64,000 nucleotides of DNA from Aquila chrysaetos chrysaetos (lineage: Eukaryota > Chordata > Aves > Accipitriformes > Accipitridae). The stretch is taken from NCBI RefSeq assembly GCF_900496995.4, contig NC_044004.1:83211538-83275537 (forward strand), written 5' to 3'. A model generated the notes under the pieces. The model ran no database searches. It saw only the letters and a list, made by a program, of their open reading frames with translations, and had not been told where the DNA came from. This document shows, piece after piece, positions 24,827 to 36,800 of the stretch; position 1 is the first letter of the stretch, and every line of letters begins with the position of its first letter. A program made the position numbers and the translations under genes.

Positions 24827-27800
24827 CTTTTTTTTTTTTTTTTGAGAGTGGTATTCAGTACTTAAAAAAAATGGTGTTTGAAACTAAGCTTTTTCTTTCC
24901 TTTTTCTTCTGAAAGGACCCCCTGCCTTTTGTGGAAAGTTGTGTTTTGTGTCTGTTACCTTGGGATTTATTTATTTATTTTCAAATCTGAATTTCTTGTT
25001 AAGCTGCTAAGCTCAAGGACCTGGAGTATTTGGGGGAAAACAAAAAAAAACCCAAAACCCAAACCGCCACAGAGCTCTGCGGGGAAGCGGCTGCCGTGGG
25101 CAGCTTCGCCATGCTCAGCAGAAGCCCCTGCAAGGAGAGGACCTGAGCGGAGCAGGGCCTGCCTGCCTCCCCCCGGAGAGACCGTGGGCTCGGGCAGGAG
25201 CTGCAGCCGCTCTCCCCGACCCATCGCCGGGCGCCTGGCCAAGGGGAAGGTCCGGCCGGGCCTCCTCGCCAGCCTGCGAGTGAGGAGAGCCTGTCACTGG
25301 GAGGCAGAAAGCAAGCTCCCTTCCTTGCAACAGGGGGTCAGGCGTCTGAAAGGACAGCTGAACGTAGGAAGCAATTCTTTTTTGGAGCGAGCAGGAGCCC
25401 CTGTGGGAATATGACGGGGATGGGTTTGCACAGAAATGTCTGGAAGCCTAATTGTTACTTTGGCAGAATCGAGTACTTATTCCTGAAGATGCTCCACACC
25501 GCTTTCCTGATGGCAGTGCTGCAGAAGGAGCATGCTGAAATCTGGGAAGAAGTAACTTGGCTCCAACTTCTTGGGTTATAAAGCGTGGCACCAGGCTTTT
25601 GTAGCCTTGGCAACTGGCTGTGGCTCGGGCAGGCAATAGGTGAGTTAATCACACAAAGACATTCTTTATAAAAGTGGAGGCCTCTTGGTTACCAAGTGCA
25701 GTGTTAGCTTTGGGAAGAATCATTTCTTAGGCACCTGTACTTTCACCATTTTTAACTTTGATATTTCTAATTTCAGTGACTTACTCTAGGTGTAGTAGAC
25801 AATTTAGGTTATTCTTGTATCTCATACTAGCTACAGGGGGAAATTTCAACTGTGTGCCACTGATTTAAGTACTTGGAGTTACTGTTTCCTACAGTAGAGT
25901 GTATAAACACTAAACAACATGTATTTTGTTTCTGTAGGAATGACCATGTGCCTGTGGCAATTTTTCAAGTCAGTGCAACTGATTCTTTCTTAAAAAAAAC
26001 CCCAAAGAAACAAAGCAAAACAAAAACCCTAGGCCTGGAATTGCTTTCTAACCACTGTCTTACCTTTTTTTGGGAGAGCAGCTATGTTGTATAAGGAGTT
26101 GGCAGCTCTTAACTCTTTCCCAGACGGGCTGCTTTGATTTGCTTAGTGATTTTGGCAGAGTCTGTGTTTCCTTCCATGTGAAGTAAATTGTACTTTTTAT
26201 AGCTTAATGTTTGTGAAAGTTATTTTCGTTAGATGGGAGTGCTCTTTAAAAGCGTGTTGCTTTTATTATTGTTCAGAATAATACAGTGACTGTATCTGAA
26301 GAATTTATGCAGAGGGGCATTTTTCAGGGTGAGAGCTATCAGCTTGTGCACTTACAGTATCTACTTAGCCGTATGCTTGCTGGCTTTAAACTCTCGGATT
26401 GTGTTGAACAGCCTTCAAATACCTCTTAATGTCGAGTTGTAACCCAGTATTGTACTGTCCTGGAGCACTTCAGTCTTCCGAATTTGCGTTGGCTGGACTG
26501 ATAGAACCATGTCTCATGTCAAGCCATTAGCCCGTTCTTTTAAAGGGGTCTCATAGTCATCTTCACGGAAGTGATATCAGGGAGTAGAACAGCATTTGCA
26601 AAATTGTCTATAGCTCTTGAATAGCTGGGCTCTGGGGTCTCTCATCCTGCCCCAGAGCCTGGCAGAAGCGCTCGTTTCTCTGGCCCATTGGACCTGTAAC
26701 CTCTGAGCATGGGACTGATGCTTCCTTGGCCGTCTTTCTCTGTCCTAAGTTGGTGGTTACTTTTGTTTCTCTTGAGACCTGCTGCATGGTAGTACATTGA
26801 AGGAACACAAGATTATGGAATGCTTGCTTCTTGAATTCTTACATTGGATTTGTTACCTCCAAATTAAAGTGAACTGAGTGAGACAGGCTTATTTTAATGA
26901 GTGGAAATTCGACTGGAAAATAATTGACTTCTTGGTGTTGTAAGAGCTGAAGAAAGTAATGCCTGGCTCACACACTGTCTCTCTTCAGAACAGAAATGTT
27001 GTGACTACTCATTTTTATAAATAGAAATGCTCAAGTTAAATCTTTGTCAGTGCAGATTTCGAACATGTACAACTTAACTTAATTTTACCTGCTGTCCTGA
27101 TGCTGTGGTTGTCATGGGGAAAATGCTGCAACTATTGATTTGATTTCCCCAAAGTTGCTTGACCTTTAAATTTCTATGTCAACTTGTTGGCTATTGGACA
27201 CTAACACGATCATACTCTGATGTGTCTGTTCTTAGCAGGATGTTATCATTTGAAGACCCATATTATTGTTTGAAGGCTTGAATTGTTTGCTGCTTTGGAA
27301 TTTGATTCTCACCTTACAGTGTTTCTGTGTATGGGAGTTTAGAAAGAGGCACAGCAGGAGAGGGGAGACGGGGAGATACAGAACGGAAACTTGGGGACTG
27401 ATAAATTTACTTGTTGGCCTTTGGCAGTGAGTCGCTGCCTCAGTTTCCCTGTGTCTAACAAGACGCTAATGATGCCTACTTCAAAGATACTTTGTGAGCA
27501 TTAATTAATGCTTGCAAAGGCCTTTGAAGATGAAAAAGCAGGAGTTGAAATATGAAAAGTTACCATGCCCCAGGTAAACGTTCTGTGTACTGTCTTGAGT
27601 TTGGCTTTTTCAGAATCTCTTGAGCACTTCCAAATATTTTGAAGGGCTTATTTCAGTTGGACTATGGTGATGAACGCTTTTGGCAGGCACTGAGTGTTAT
27701 AGTTATACTTGCAGAAGTTAGTGACTTGCACGTTCCCCAAAGGACAGAAAGAAAGATGATATCCCATGGCCTCAGAATTATATACCGGTTAAAAGAATAT

Positions 27801-30800
27801 AGGTGGCAGGTGTATCCTGAAAATGGTGCCACTGCAGCATTTTCTATTTATTTTTCCCCAGGGCAAGTTTCTGTCTTTTTCAGTGTTTGATAAAACAGTC
27901 CACTGATGAGCCCTGTATGAAATGATTTATGGTAATTGCAGCACTGTGTTCTTGAGCCTGCAGGTAGCCTGAAACAGGTAGGAGGAGCAGTGCTCTCTAT
28001 ACTTTCTGTGGAAGTTGACTGCTTGTGATATTTTAAAATAAAATTTTAATCTCTTGTAAAACATGTCAGTTTGGTACGTGATGTGCAAGTAGGTGTGCAG
28101 GGCCAAAAAAAGGTTTTCAGATTCTTACATCTTCTCCAGGGTGGCATCTCCACTTCTCTTTCTTCCATTTTGCCAATGACATAGTAATCGCCTACTTTCT
28201 AAGTACTGCATTAGTTAAAGATGCTGTAATGAATTGTTAGTGAATTACGGGATAACTTGGTCTGGTTGTGTTTGCTCAAGAGGAATTTGAGGAAGACTTT
28301 GGAGCACTGTTAATATTTCAGTGGTTTAGGTTGTCCTGCTGCTGCAAAATGGATAGGTTGGCAGTCTAGGTACAGACAGGATTTGGGCTTTGATCTGCAT
28401 CTCTGTGATTGATTGTAAAGCACGCTAGATTCAGGGCAAGGTTTTTCGCTTGCAGCTTTGAGCCGTGCTAGACGCAAAAGTAGGTAGGAGCTAGGTTCTG
28501 TGGTGAAACGTTGGTTTTGTCATAAGAACAAGCTGTGAAGCCTTAAGTTTAATGCATAAGCAGCCTAAACTTTTATCTTTTAATTCAAGTTTCCCTGCAT
28601 AGCAGCAGACTTCATGGAAATAGGTGAAAAGCTCCACTGAAAGACTACAGTACACAAACAGTTGGGTGTGAGGAGGCCTAAGCCAGGACAGACGAAGTGC
28701 TTCTCTTAGGAGTGTGAAGGTTTAAGTGGCTCCTTTCCTGCAGTTAACAAGAAGTGTAGCACGAGTTTAGCCTGGATATTTAGCTGCTTGGATTGTAAAA
28801 GATCGGCCGGTGCTGCGTTTGAAGCTGAAGTGGGCTGTTGAGGCAGCTTGGTAAGTGTGGTGTAAGCAGGATGCCTGAAAATTTTTCTTTCTTCTGGAAA
28901 CATTATCTTGCTAACCTAAGACAGAACAGCCTGCATAATCTGCATCATTAAAAACCCTCCCTGTCAGCAGATGACTAGATAAAATTACAGCTTTGGAGGA
29001 AATGTTGTGTTCTTGCTTACAAGCAAGTTGTGACGTCTTTGTGAGGCCAAGCGGCGTGTGGGCTTCTGACAGTGGGAAGTGCTGCTTGTGGCTCAGAGGT
29101 GTGGCTTCCTCGCCAGGCTTCCAGACTCATCCCCGCTCAGTGAGTCAATTGCTTTAAACACATTTCCTGATTTAGTACTGGGTCGAACTGCATCTGGCAC
29201 TGCTGTAGCTGTACTTACCTATAAAAATAGAAGGGCATAATTTGCTAGAAATGTTGGATGTGGGAGTGAAGAGAGCAAAACGTCCTTGGAATTGCAAGAA
29301 TTTTTTGAGAAGTCAGTTTTTTTTTGGAAGTCTAGAAATTGGTTGTGACAAATAGTGGGGATGATGCAACGTGTTCCCCATTTCATGGCCTTTTTATGTC
29401 CAGGAATATGGGATCTTCAGTGTGGCATTTCTGACGCTTTCTCTGTCCCCTTTCACTTCTGCATTAATGTGATGTTTTGAAACTGAAGGAGTGTTCAGAG
29501 AGAAAGGCAGGTGCTGCCTGCTTGCTTGGAGCATTTTAAAATCTTGGGAGAAGTGGCTCACAGATAGAGCTAATTGTATTATGGCGTGGTGGGTTGACCC
29601 TGGCCGGATACCAGGTGCCCACCAAAGCAGCTCGATCATTCCCTGCCTCAGCTGGACAGGGCAGAAAAAATACAACGAAAGGCTTGTGGGTTGAGGTAAG
29701 GACAGGGAGAGATCACTCACCAATTACCATCACAGGCAAAACAGACTTGACTTGGGGAAAACTAACTTATTACCAGTGCAATCAGAATATGGTAATGAGA
29801 AATAAAGCCAAATCTTAAAACCCCTTCCCCCCACCCCTCCCTTCTTCCTGGGCACAGCTTCACTCCCGAATTCTCTCCCTCCTTCCCGCCAGCGGTGCAG
29901 GGGGACAGGGAATGGGGGTTGGGGTCAGTTCGTCACACCTTGTCTCTGCCGCTCCTTCCTCCTCACGCTCTTCCCCTGCTCCAGCGTGGGGTCCCTCCCA
30001 CGGGAGGCAGTCCTCCATGAACTTCTCCAACGTGGGTCCTTCCCACGGGCTGCAGTTCTTCCCGAACTGCTCTGGTGTGGATCCCTTCCACGGGCTGCAG
30101 TCCTTCAGGAGCACACTGCTCCAGCGTGGACTTCCCACGGGGTCACGGCCTTCTTCGGGTATCCCCCTGCTCCGGCGTGGGGTCCTCTCTCCCCGGTGGA
30201 GATGTGCTCCCCCGTGGACCTCCATGGACTGCAGGGGGACAGCCTGCCTCACCGTGGTCTTCCCCACGGGCTGCAGGGGAATCTCTGCTCCGGCGCCTGG
30301 AGCGTCTCCTCCCCCTCCTTCTGCACTGACCTGGGGGTCTGCAGGGCTGGTGCTCTCGTGTGTTCTCACCCCTCTCTCTGGCTGCCATTTCTGTGGCCCA
30401 GCAATTTTTTTTCCCCTTCTGAAATACGTTATCACGAAGGTGCTACCACCATGGCTGATGGGCTTGGCGTTGGCCGGCGGTGGGTCCGTCTCAGAGGCGG
30501 CTGGCATGGGCTCTGTCTGACACAGGGGAAGCTTCTAGCAGCTTCTCACAGAAGCCACCCCTGTAGTCTCCCCCACAGCTACCAAAACTTTGCCATGCAA
30601 ACCCAATACGTACGGAATGTAGGTGAAAATAAAATGTCATACTTGATCAAGACATCTATTATTGTGTGTATTGTTGGCCACCAGACAGAACTCTCGAAGT
30701 TACTTTTTTCAGCAAATGCTCAAGGAGTTAAGGAAATAGGCCTGGCACAAGAAGGCTTTCTAAATCTGTCACATGTAACAGATTGACATAATTGGGAAAA

Positions 30801-33800
30801 AAAAAAATCATTATTTATCTGTTTTGGTTTTTTAAGATGCCTTCAGCTCAGTGTTGGGAATCGTAATGCAGGATAGTAGGAATAAGACGCTGCTGTGGTT
30901 AGGGTTTAGGGAGGAAGTGGGATTACTTAGTAAGGTAACCATTTAAAGGGGTAGTTAACTGATGGTGCTAAGGCATAAATAAATGAGCATGGGGTTTTTT
31001 GGTTAAATAATAGGAGAGCTTCTGAACTAATAAGGTAGTTGAAATAATGTTTGCAGCAACTTTTACAACTAGACTTCCCAAGAGCAAACGTGTCCTACGA
31101 GGGTTTTGGCTTAGAGAAGCCATACCAGGTTGTTGAGTCCTTGAACTTTCATTTGTATCAAGGAGTGCATGCAGTTAACTGGCTTCACATACAGTGAACT
31201 GCATAAATGAATGGAATTCTGATAATCTATTGCCAAAATTGCAGATAGTTCCGTGGCATGCGACAACTAGCAGCCTGCATTTATCCTAATTACTTTTCCT
31301 TTTGGATGCCTGCCTGACTTTCGTGTGAGACCACTTCCTGCTGTCCTAGGATGGCTGTGCTGAATTTGAGAAGTAGTGATCAGAAAGGTAGTGGAGGCAA
31401 ATATGGAATGACGTATTTGGAACAGATGATGATACCAAGTCATTGTGTATTCTGTTGTTACAGCTTTTGCCAGCTTATGGGAAGAACCCCCCTGTTTCTG
31501 GGAAGGGGGTAGCAGGGATTAAGTGATACCTAACAATTTTCCAGTATGTTGTGCGTTCTCTTGCTTCCTTGACCATGGAAGATGGGTGTTCAGCAGATCT
31601 GCAATGACTTGGTTTGCTGTAAGGCAACAAGCTCAGTATCTGGGGTGGATACGGTGTGAATTCCTACCCAGAGTTTTCTCAAAAGAAACTGTTTTATTTA
31701 GGGAGTTCTTTCACCATGCTTTCCTTGTGCCTTGTTCTCAAACTCTCATGTCTTCCGTTGGCTTACCCTTTTTGCTAAAATCCAAACAGTTTCTTGGTTT
31801 AGTTATTTCATTATCTTTTTCCAGTTACTGCTTCCTATACCATTTTCTTTTCCTGAACAAAGATTTCCTGCTGAAGCTGTAAGTGGGTGCTGCTCTTCAT
31901 GATCTGAATCCTCTTGGTAAGTACTTCCTCTGTCTGGATAGAGCTTTTGTCATCACGCTCGGGGAGCTCCACGCACCCCGTAGTAGTCTCTATAATGAAC
32001 TTGTAGATCTTGCCTCGGGCAACTGTGCCAGACCAGTTACAGCAGTTAAGTTTTTTCAGTCTTCATCATTGTATGAAAACGACAGTATTACAAAAGAGAA
32101 GCTGGTGTACGTTAGGTTGTGAAACATGGTGAAAGGAGGACTTAAGTTCTAGGAATTAGGGATTTTGTGTAAGCAGCGGGGGCAGGGGGAGGAATCTCTT
32201 TACTTTCCTTTCTTATTTATGATGAATGAATGACCTGAGCGTTGGAGTGGTGGTAAGTCTGTGGAAACCTTTGGTTTCCTTTTCACGGAAGTCTTAGGAG
32301 TTAGGATGGCTAGTTAGGATGGAGTGACAGCAAAATCTTGTGAGTGACTTAGGAAGTGCTGTGCTTGTGTTTAGCATGTGCTCGTTTTCCTCTGCCTACA
32401 CTGACACACGTGGAAAGATAACAATACCAGTCTCTCTTGCTCTTCAGTTGTTGTGAATATTACTTTGCGTCAGCCCTGTCTGTGCAGCCATACACCAAAG
32501 CAATTGCCAGATGTTTTAAGTTGTATTTTTACCCCCTGTGTTGGCATAGTGGCTATAAAGTAGATAAGTTCCTGAAGAGAAAAACTTGGGTCTCTTAAGC
32601 AGTCAGTTAAAAGATTTGGGTTTTTGTTTTGCTAGGATTTTTTCACTTGCTTTTTCTTCAGAGTTGGTTTGAACCTGCCCTGGCAACAAATGCAGGTGGC
32701 TGGAGGGGTGGGAGGTGAAGGGAACTCCCTGAGCCACAAAAGCTTCTCACTCCCACTGGGAGGCAATTATTTTATTTAAGATTTGAATCTGGTATCCTTG
32801 CTTAGGGTGAAATGCAAATGACTGGATGCATGTTAAAAGTGTCCTGTAACAGAATAGATGGGAGCCATATGTTTTCTCTTCCTCCTGCTGGCTCTTGGTT
32901 GCATTTAGTAGTTGACTGCATTAGTATTGTTCTGGTGTCTGTGTGAATGTACGTGGCCCGTTCAACTGTATCGTCCCACGATCTCTGGTAGCCCAGCCAA
33001 GTGCTTCTTTATGACGGTTAGAAAACAGGATTACTCTGGAGGCTTATGGGAGGGGGAGGATGCTGCTGCCCCTTTGTATCAAGGGAGAGTCAGAGTAGGA
33101 CCGGGACCATGTAAATCTCTAACCAGCTGGACTTGTGGGATCTGTTCAATACCCAAAGATGCACCTGCAAAGATGTTGCTACCTGCCTGAAAGAATTTGG
33201 GGAACTCATTATTTATGTCCAGTTTCAGTACGTTTTCTTCTTCGTTGCTCTTGTTCGGGTCTAAACTGAGACCTAATGAACTGTTAGGCAGTTTTGTCAT
33301 ATGCTTGGCAAATGACATGTTCTCAATCACCTGTCGTTATGTGTTTCGGAAAGAACAATTTTTGTTGTGTTCTTTAGTGCGCATTGTGTCTCTGCTAGAG
33401 CTATTGGCATTCGGGATTTTAGAAACGAGTGATGTTTGTTAATCTTCTGTTGATGGTGTGGTGGGGAAAATGAGATGCAGAGTTAAGTTTTTTAGAGTGC
33501 TTCTGTGTGGTGGCGTAGCTACACTAGCATTGCTTCAAAGATAAGCTACAACACTTGCATATGCAGGTTATATATTTAGTGAGCTGGGGAGAACCCTTAT
33601 GCCCCACTTAAAAATTTCTGTTTGGTCCTGTAGAGAGGTGGTGAAAAATTGGCGAAGTCTTTTATATAAAGAAATGAGAACTGGATAATACATGTATTGA
33701 AAATTCTGCTGTCTGGGTTTCACATCTTTCCACTTTCTTTCATTGGAATTCAGAGCTCAGTTTTCCAACCAAAATCTTTTCGCAGCTCATACATTAAAAC

Positions 33801-36800
33801 ATTCACAAGTATTGGCTCATTTGACACTTTTCTGCAAATATTTAATTTTACACATCATGTTTCTGACATGTGAGGGGTTAATGTACCATCCAGGCTCACC
33901 GCCATCATTTAAAATTCAAATGTCTGCACTTTTTCTAAGTCAGTCCCTGGTTTTCGAACAAAATTATAGGTAAGAAAATGATTTATATGAAAGTTGTAAA
34001 AGTTGCCGTCCTTCTTTCTTGCCAGACTGGTGGACTGAAAGGTCTGTATGCTGTGAAACCAGGGGAAAATGACATAGAAAGTTTGTGGAAAATGTAGTAT
34101 TGTATCAGTCTTGAGCTAAAGCGTTCGTGTATTTCTGAGCAACTGTATTTTAAAAACTAAGTTCCTAAACAATACCAGATACTGGAAAAGCTACTTTATG
34201 TTGGTAGCTAAGGTAATATTCTGAATCAGCTAGGCCTGCGGAAAGTACGCTTTCCTAAATAACAGCAGCTTGTTTTTGAGGAATTAATAGTAACTACTTA
34301 ACAGATCATACTTGATTTGGAAAGACAGGGGTCTGAACAGGCTATACCTACCTTTTTATTACACTTGTGCAAGCGTGGTGACATTTCCTGTCTCATGAAG
34401 GTGGGTGTTAGAAAAAGAACATGGGTTTTTCTGTTAAATAAATAGTATCTCTAATTAACATGACAAGTGTCAGGGCTGTTCAGAGTAAATAAGGTTTCTG
34501 TGTGGCTGGGCTGCTGTCCTCGATATGTAGCTGTCCAGATTCTGGGGAAGGAAATATTTTTGGTCTTGCCTGTGATCCAGTTTGCTGAGAGAGGAGAGCG
34601 AGTCTGAGGGTTCCCAATTATCCAGCTGGCTTAACAGTAGGTTGAGCAGATGAGAAGGCAGGATAGTGGAGAATCATTGAATTGTTTAAACAACAAGTCA
34701 AAGCACCTGTTACTTCTGCATTCCAGTTTTTGTTAAATATGCTTTTTCGACATGAAAATATGGGAGTGGGGAAAGTATTTGTTAATCCTGTGCTTATGCG
34801 TGACTTGTCTGCTCCTTTCTTTTTCCCATCCCTTTCCACAAGTTCTCTAAATATTTCCTCTCCCTTTCGCAGTGGTAGTCGCTCTTCCAAAACCTTCAAA
34901 CCAAAGAAGAATATTCCGGAGGGGTCTCACCAGTATGAGCTGCTAAAACATGCCGAAGCCACGCTTGGAAGCGGTAATCTCCGGATGGCCGTTATGCTTC
35001 CAGAGGGTGAAGACTTAAATGAATGGGTTGCAGTTAACAGTAAGTTAGCTAACCTTTTTTTCATAAAGGGGGTGTTGAATGTGGGCTGACAGTTGTGGGA
35101 GAACAACTGTGTACTCCTTTCTAGTGGGGTAGGCTCTTCTTCCTGCCTGCACCGCTGCTGCGGTTGGGAAAGGTGAATTTTGTATCATTTAGAGCTGACA
35201 GATGCAGAGTGTCTCACTGAGACAAAAACTCCTTAATCTTGTGCCAAAAATATGTTCCTGTTAACAAAATAATTCTTATTCTTAGCGGTTAAAGTCTGAG
35301 CCCTTGATCACAAACAAGTGCTGAAGTAGAAATGTCACTGCTGTTTTTAGAAAGTAGCCTGTCAGTGCCATCTTAATATGTTTAATCTAGCACTTTTTCA
35401 GCTAGGGTTGTTAACCAACGGTATAGTCAAGCATCTACATACTAGGCATAAAACCTTAATTTAGCTAAGTGTGAGGGCTGGGTCTAAAAGATGCTAAAGA
35501 CTACAGTCGCGTGTGTGGCCTGGCTTTCCTTTTGCCTTTAAGAAACCCAGAGATCAATCTTTGCAATTTTGCTAAAGTTAGTTCCTCCCTTTTGTTTCAA
35601 CCAAGTTGTGAGCCTTTGCTCTGGTAAGTCTCTGATGTCATTATTTTAACTTCCTCTAAAGCTGTTTGTCCTAACTCTCTCCTTTCATGCTAGGTCAGGC
35701 TAAACAATGGTGCCCAAGTTAGTGTTTTCTGATTGCTTGACCATGTTTCCTCCTCCTTCCTCTCCCTGCTGCATGAATTTGCTGCCTGCCTTCTGCTTTT
35801 AAAGAAAGGATTAACCCAAGTCTTACCATGCTCCGTAGCCCGTGCAGAGTTTCAGCTGCCACAAACTCTGTGCCCTGTCTGGGTATTTTCTCATCTTTTG
35901 TGTCTTTGGCTTGGCATGCTTCTGTGATTGTATGGTATTGATTGTGCATTGCAGTATAAATTATACTCAAGATAAATATCTTCTAATTGTTTATGTGGTT
36001 CTGTCTATTTCTTCTTGCTCTTTGACTTGTTTGGGAAGTGAAACTGTCATACTGGCTTCAACCTTCCGGTTCTTAATTAGCCACACAGCGCTCTGGTATA
36101 TGACTTGCCACTGCTCCCAGGGAATGTTGAAATTGCTGACACCATTCTTTATAAAAGTTTATTCACACTGTATTGCAAGGCTGTCTAGAAAAAAAGCCTG
36201 CCCATTTTTATGAGTAAGCATTACTAAAGATGCTTCAGATATTGTTGGCATCCTTCCCTTTTGGTGGTTCCTCCACTCCCTGTTTCTCCTTTCCTGTGTA
36301 GCAGCGGTGTTTTTCTCTTCCCAAGTGATTTAACAGCATGCTAAATTAGCTGGGTGGCAAAAGGCAGCGAAGCACTGGACAAAAAAGTGGGAGCTGCCTT
36401 TTGGTAACAGCTGCATTCTGTAATGAAATGGTCCTCTTTCATGCCTCCTGCAGCATAGTGGGTTTTAAATGTTTAATTTTTTGTCTAGAATTGATTAACT
36501 GATCATATGGTCCTTTCATTTACAGCATCTCTCTACCACACCTAGTACCAGTTAATGGTAGCTGTAAGCCCCTTCTGTTGATTGAGAGATCTAACAAGGA
36601 AATAAAATGTGTGACAATGTCATTGGTTTTGCCCTACACCATAGTGAGAGCGCAGGAACAAATGTGCTCTGCTCTTCTTCTTCTTGCTCAACTCTTAGCC
36701 TCACTGATGTCTTATGTTAATGAGTTGATATACATGTAGATTTTTCAAATATGTTTTCAAAATAAAAAAAGGTGAGAAGTGTGTAATCAGTTTTTGTTTC

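Larger units (their letters stand above)
29587..30610 (-). mobile_element. LTR-type avian interspersed repeat, antisense to MOB1B
   Basis: About 1 kb element whose sense strand is minus: it starts near 30610 (TATTGGGTTTGCATGGCA) and ends near 29587 (CCGGCCAGGGTCAACCCACC). I recognise it as a long LTR family abundant in neoavian genomes. The usual AATAAA is decayed to AATAAG (29771-29766 on the minus strand). Its middle holds a degenerate tandem array. No flanking viral coding region is present, so it is a solo element. No clear target-site duplication was found, so the ends are approximate. Confidence 0.75.
10341..34872 (+). other. MOB1B intron 1 (24.5 kb)
   Basis: Holds a CR1 fragment, two LTR elements, a very long pyrimidine tract and a small GC-rich patch, each listed separately. 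The remaining stretches (for example 11.2-14.9, 15.1-17.5, 18.2-24.7, 25.4-29.5 and 30.6-34.8 kb) are ordinary AT-rich intron with short homopolymers and no recognised exon, RNA gene or repeat family. A 12-base G run lies at 13171-13182 and a short (TG)n run near 22572-22583. Confidence 0.85.

Noticed and set aside
24682-24912. 76-codon frame of nearly pure phenylalanine
   Set aside because: It is simply the poly(T) tract translated.
24878-25414. 178-codon frame over the GC-rich patch as a gene or exon
   Set aside because: No family similarity recognised, no convincing splice sites, low-complexity residues; kept only as a base-composition finding.
30899-30911. Telomere-like TTAGGGTTTAGGG
   Set aside because: Only two imperfect units; common by chance and not an interstitial telomere array.
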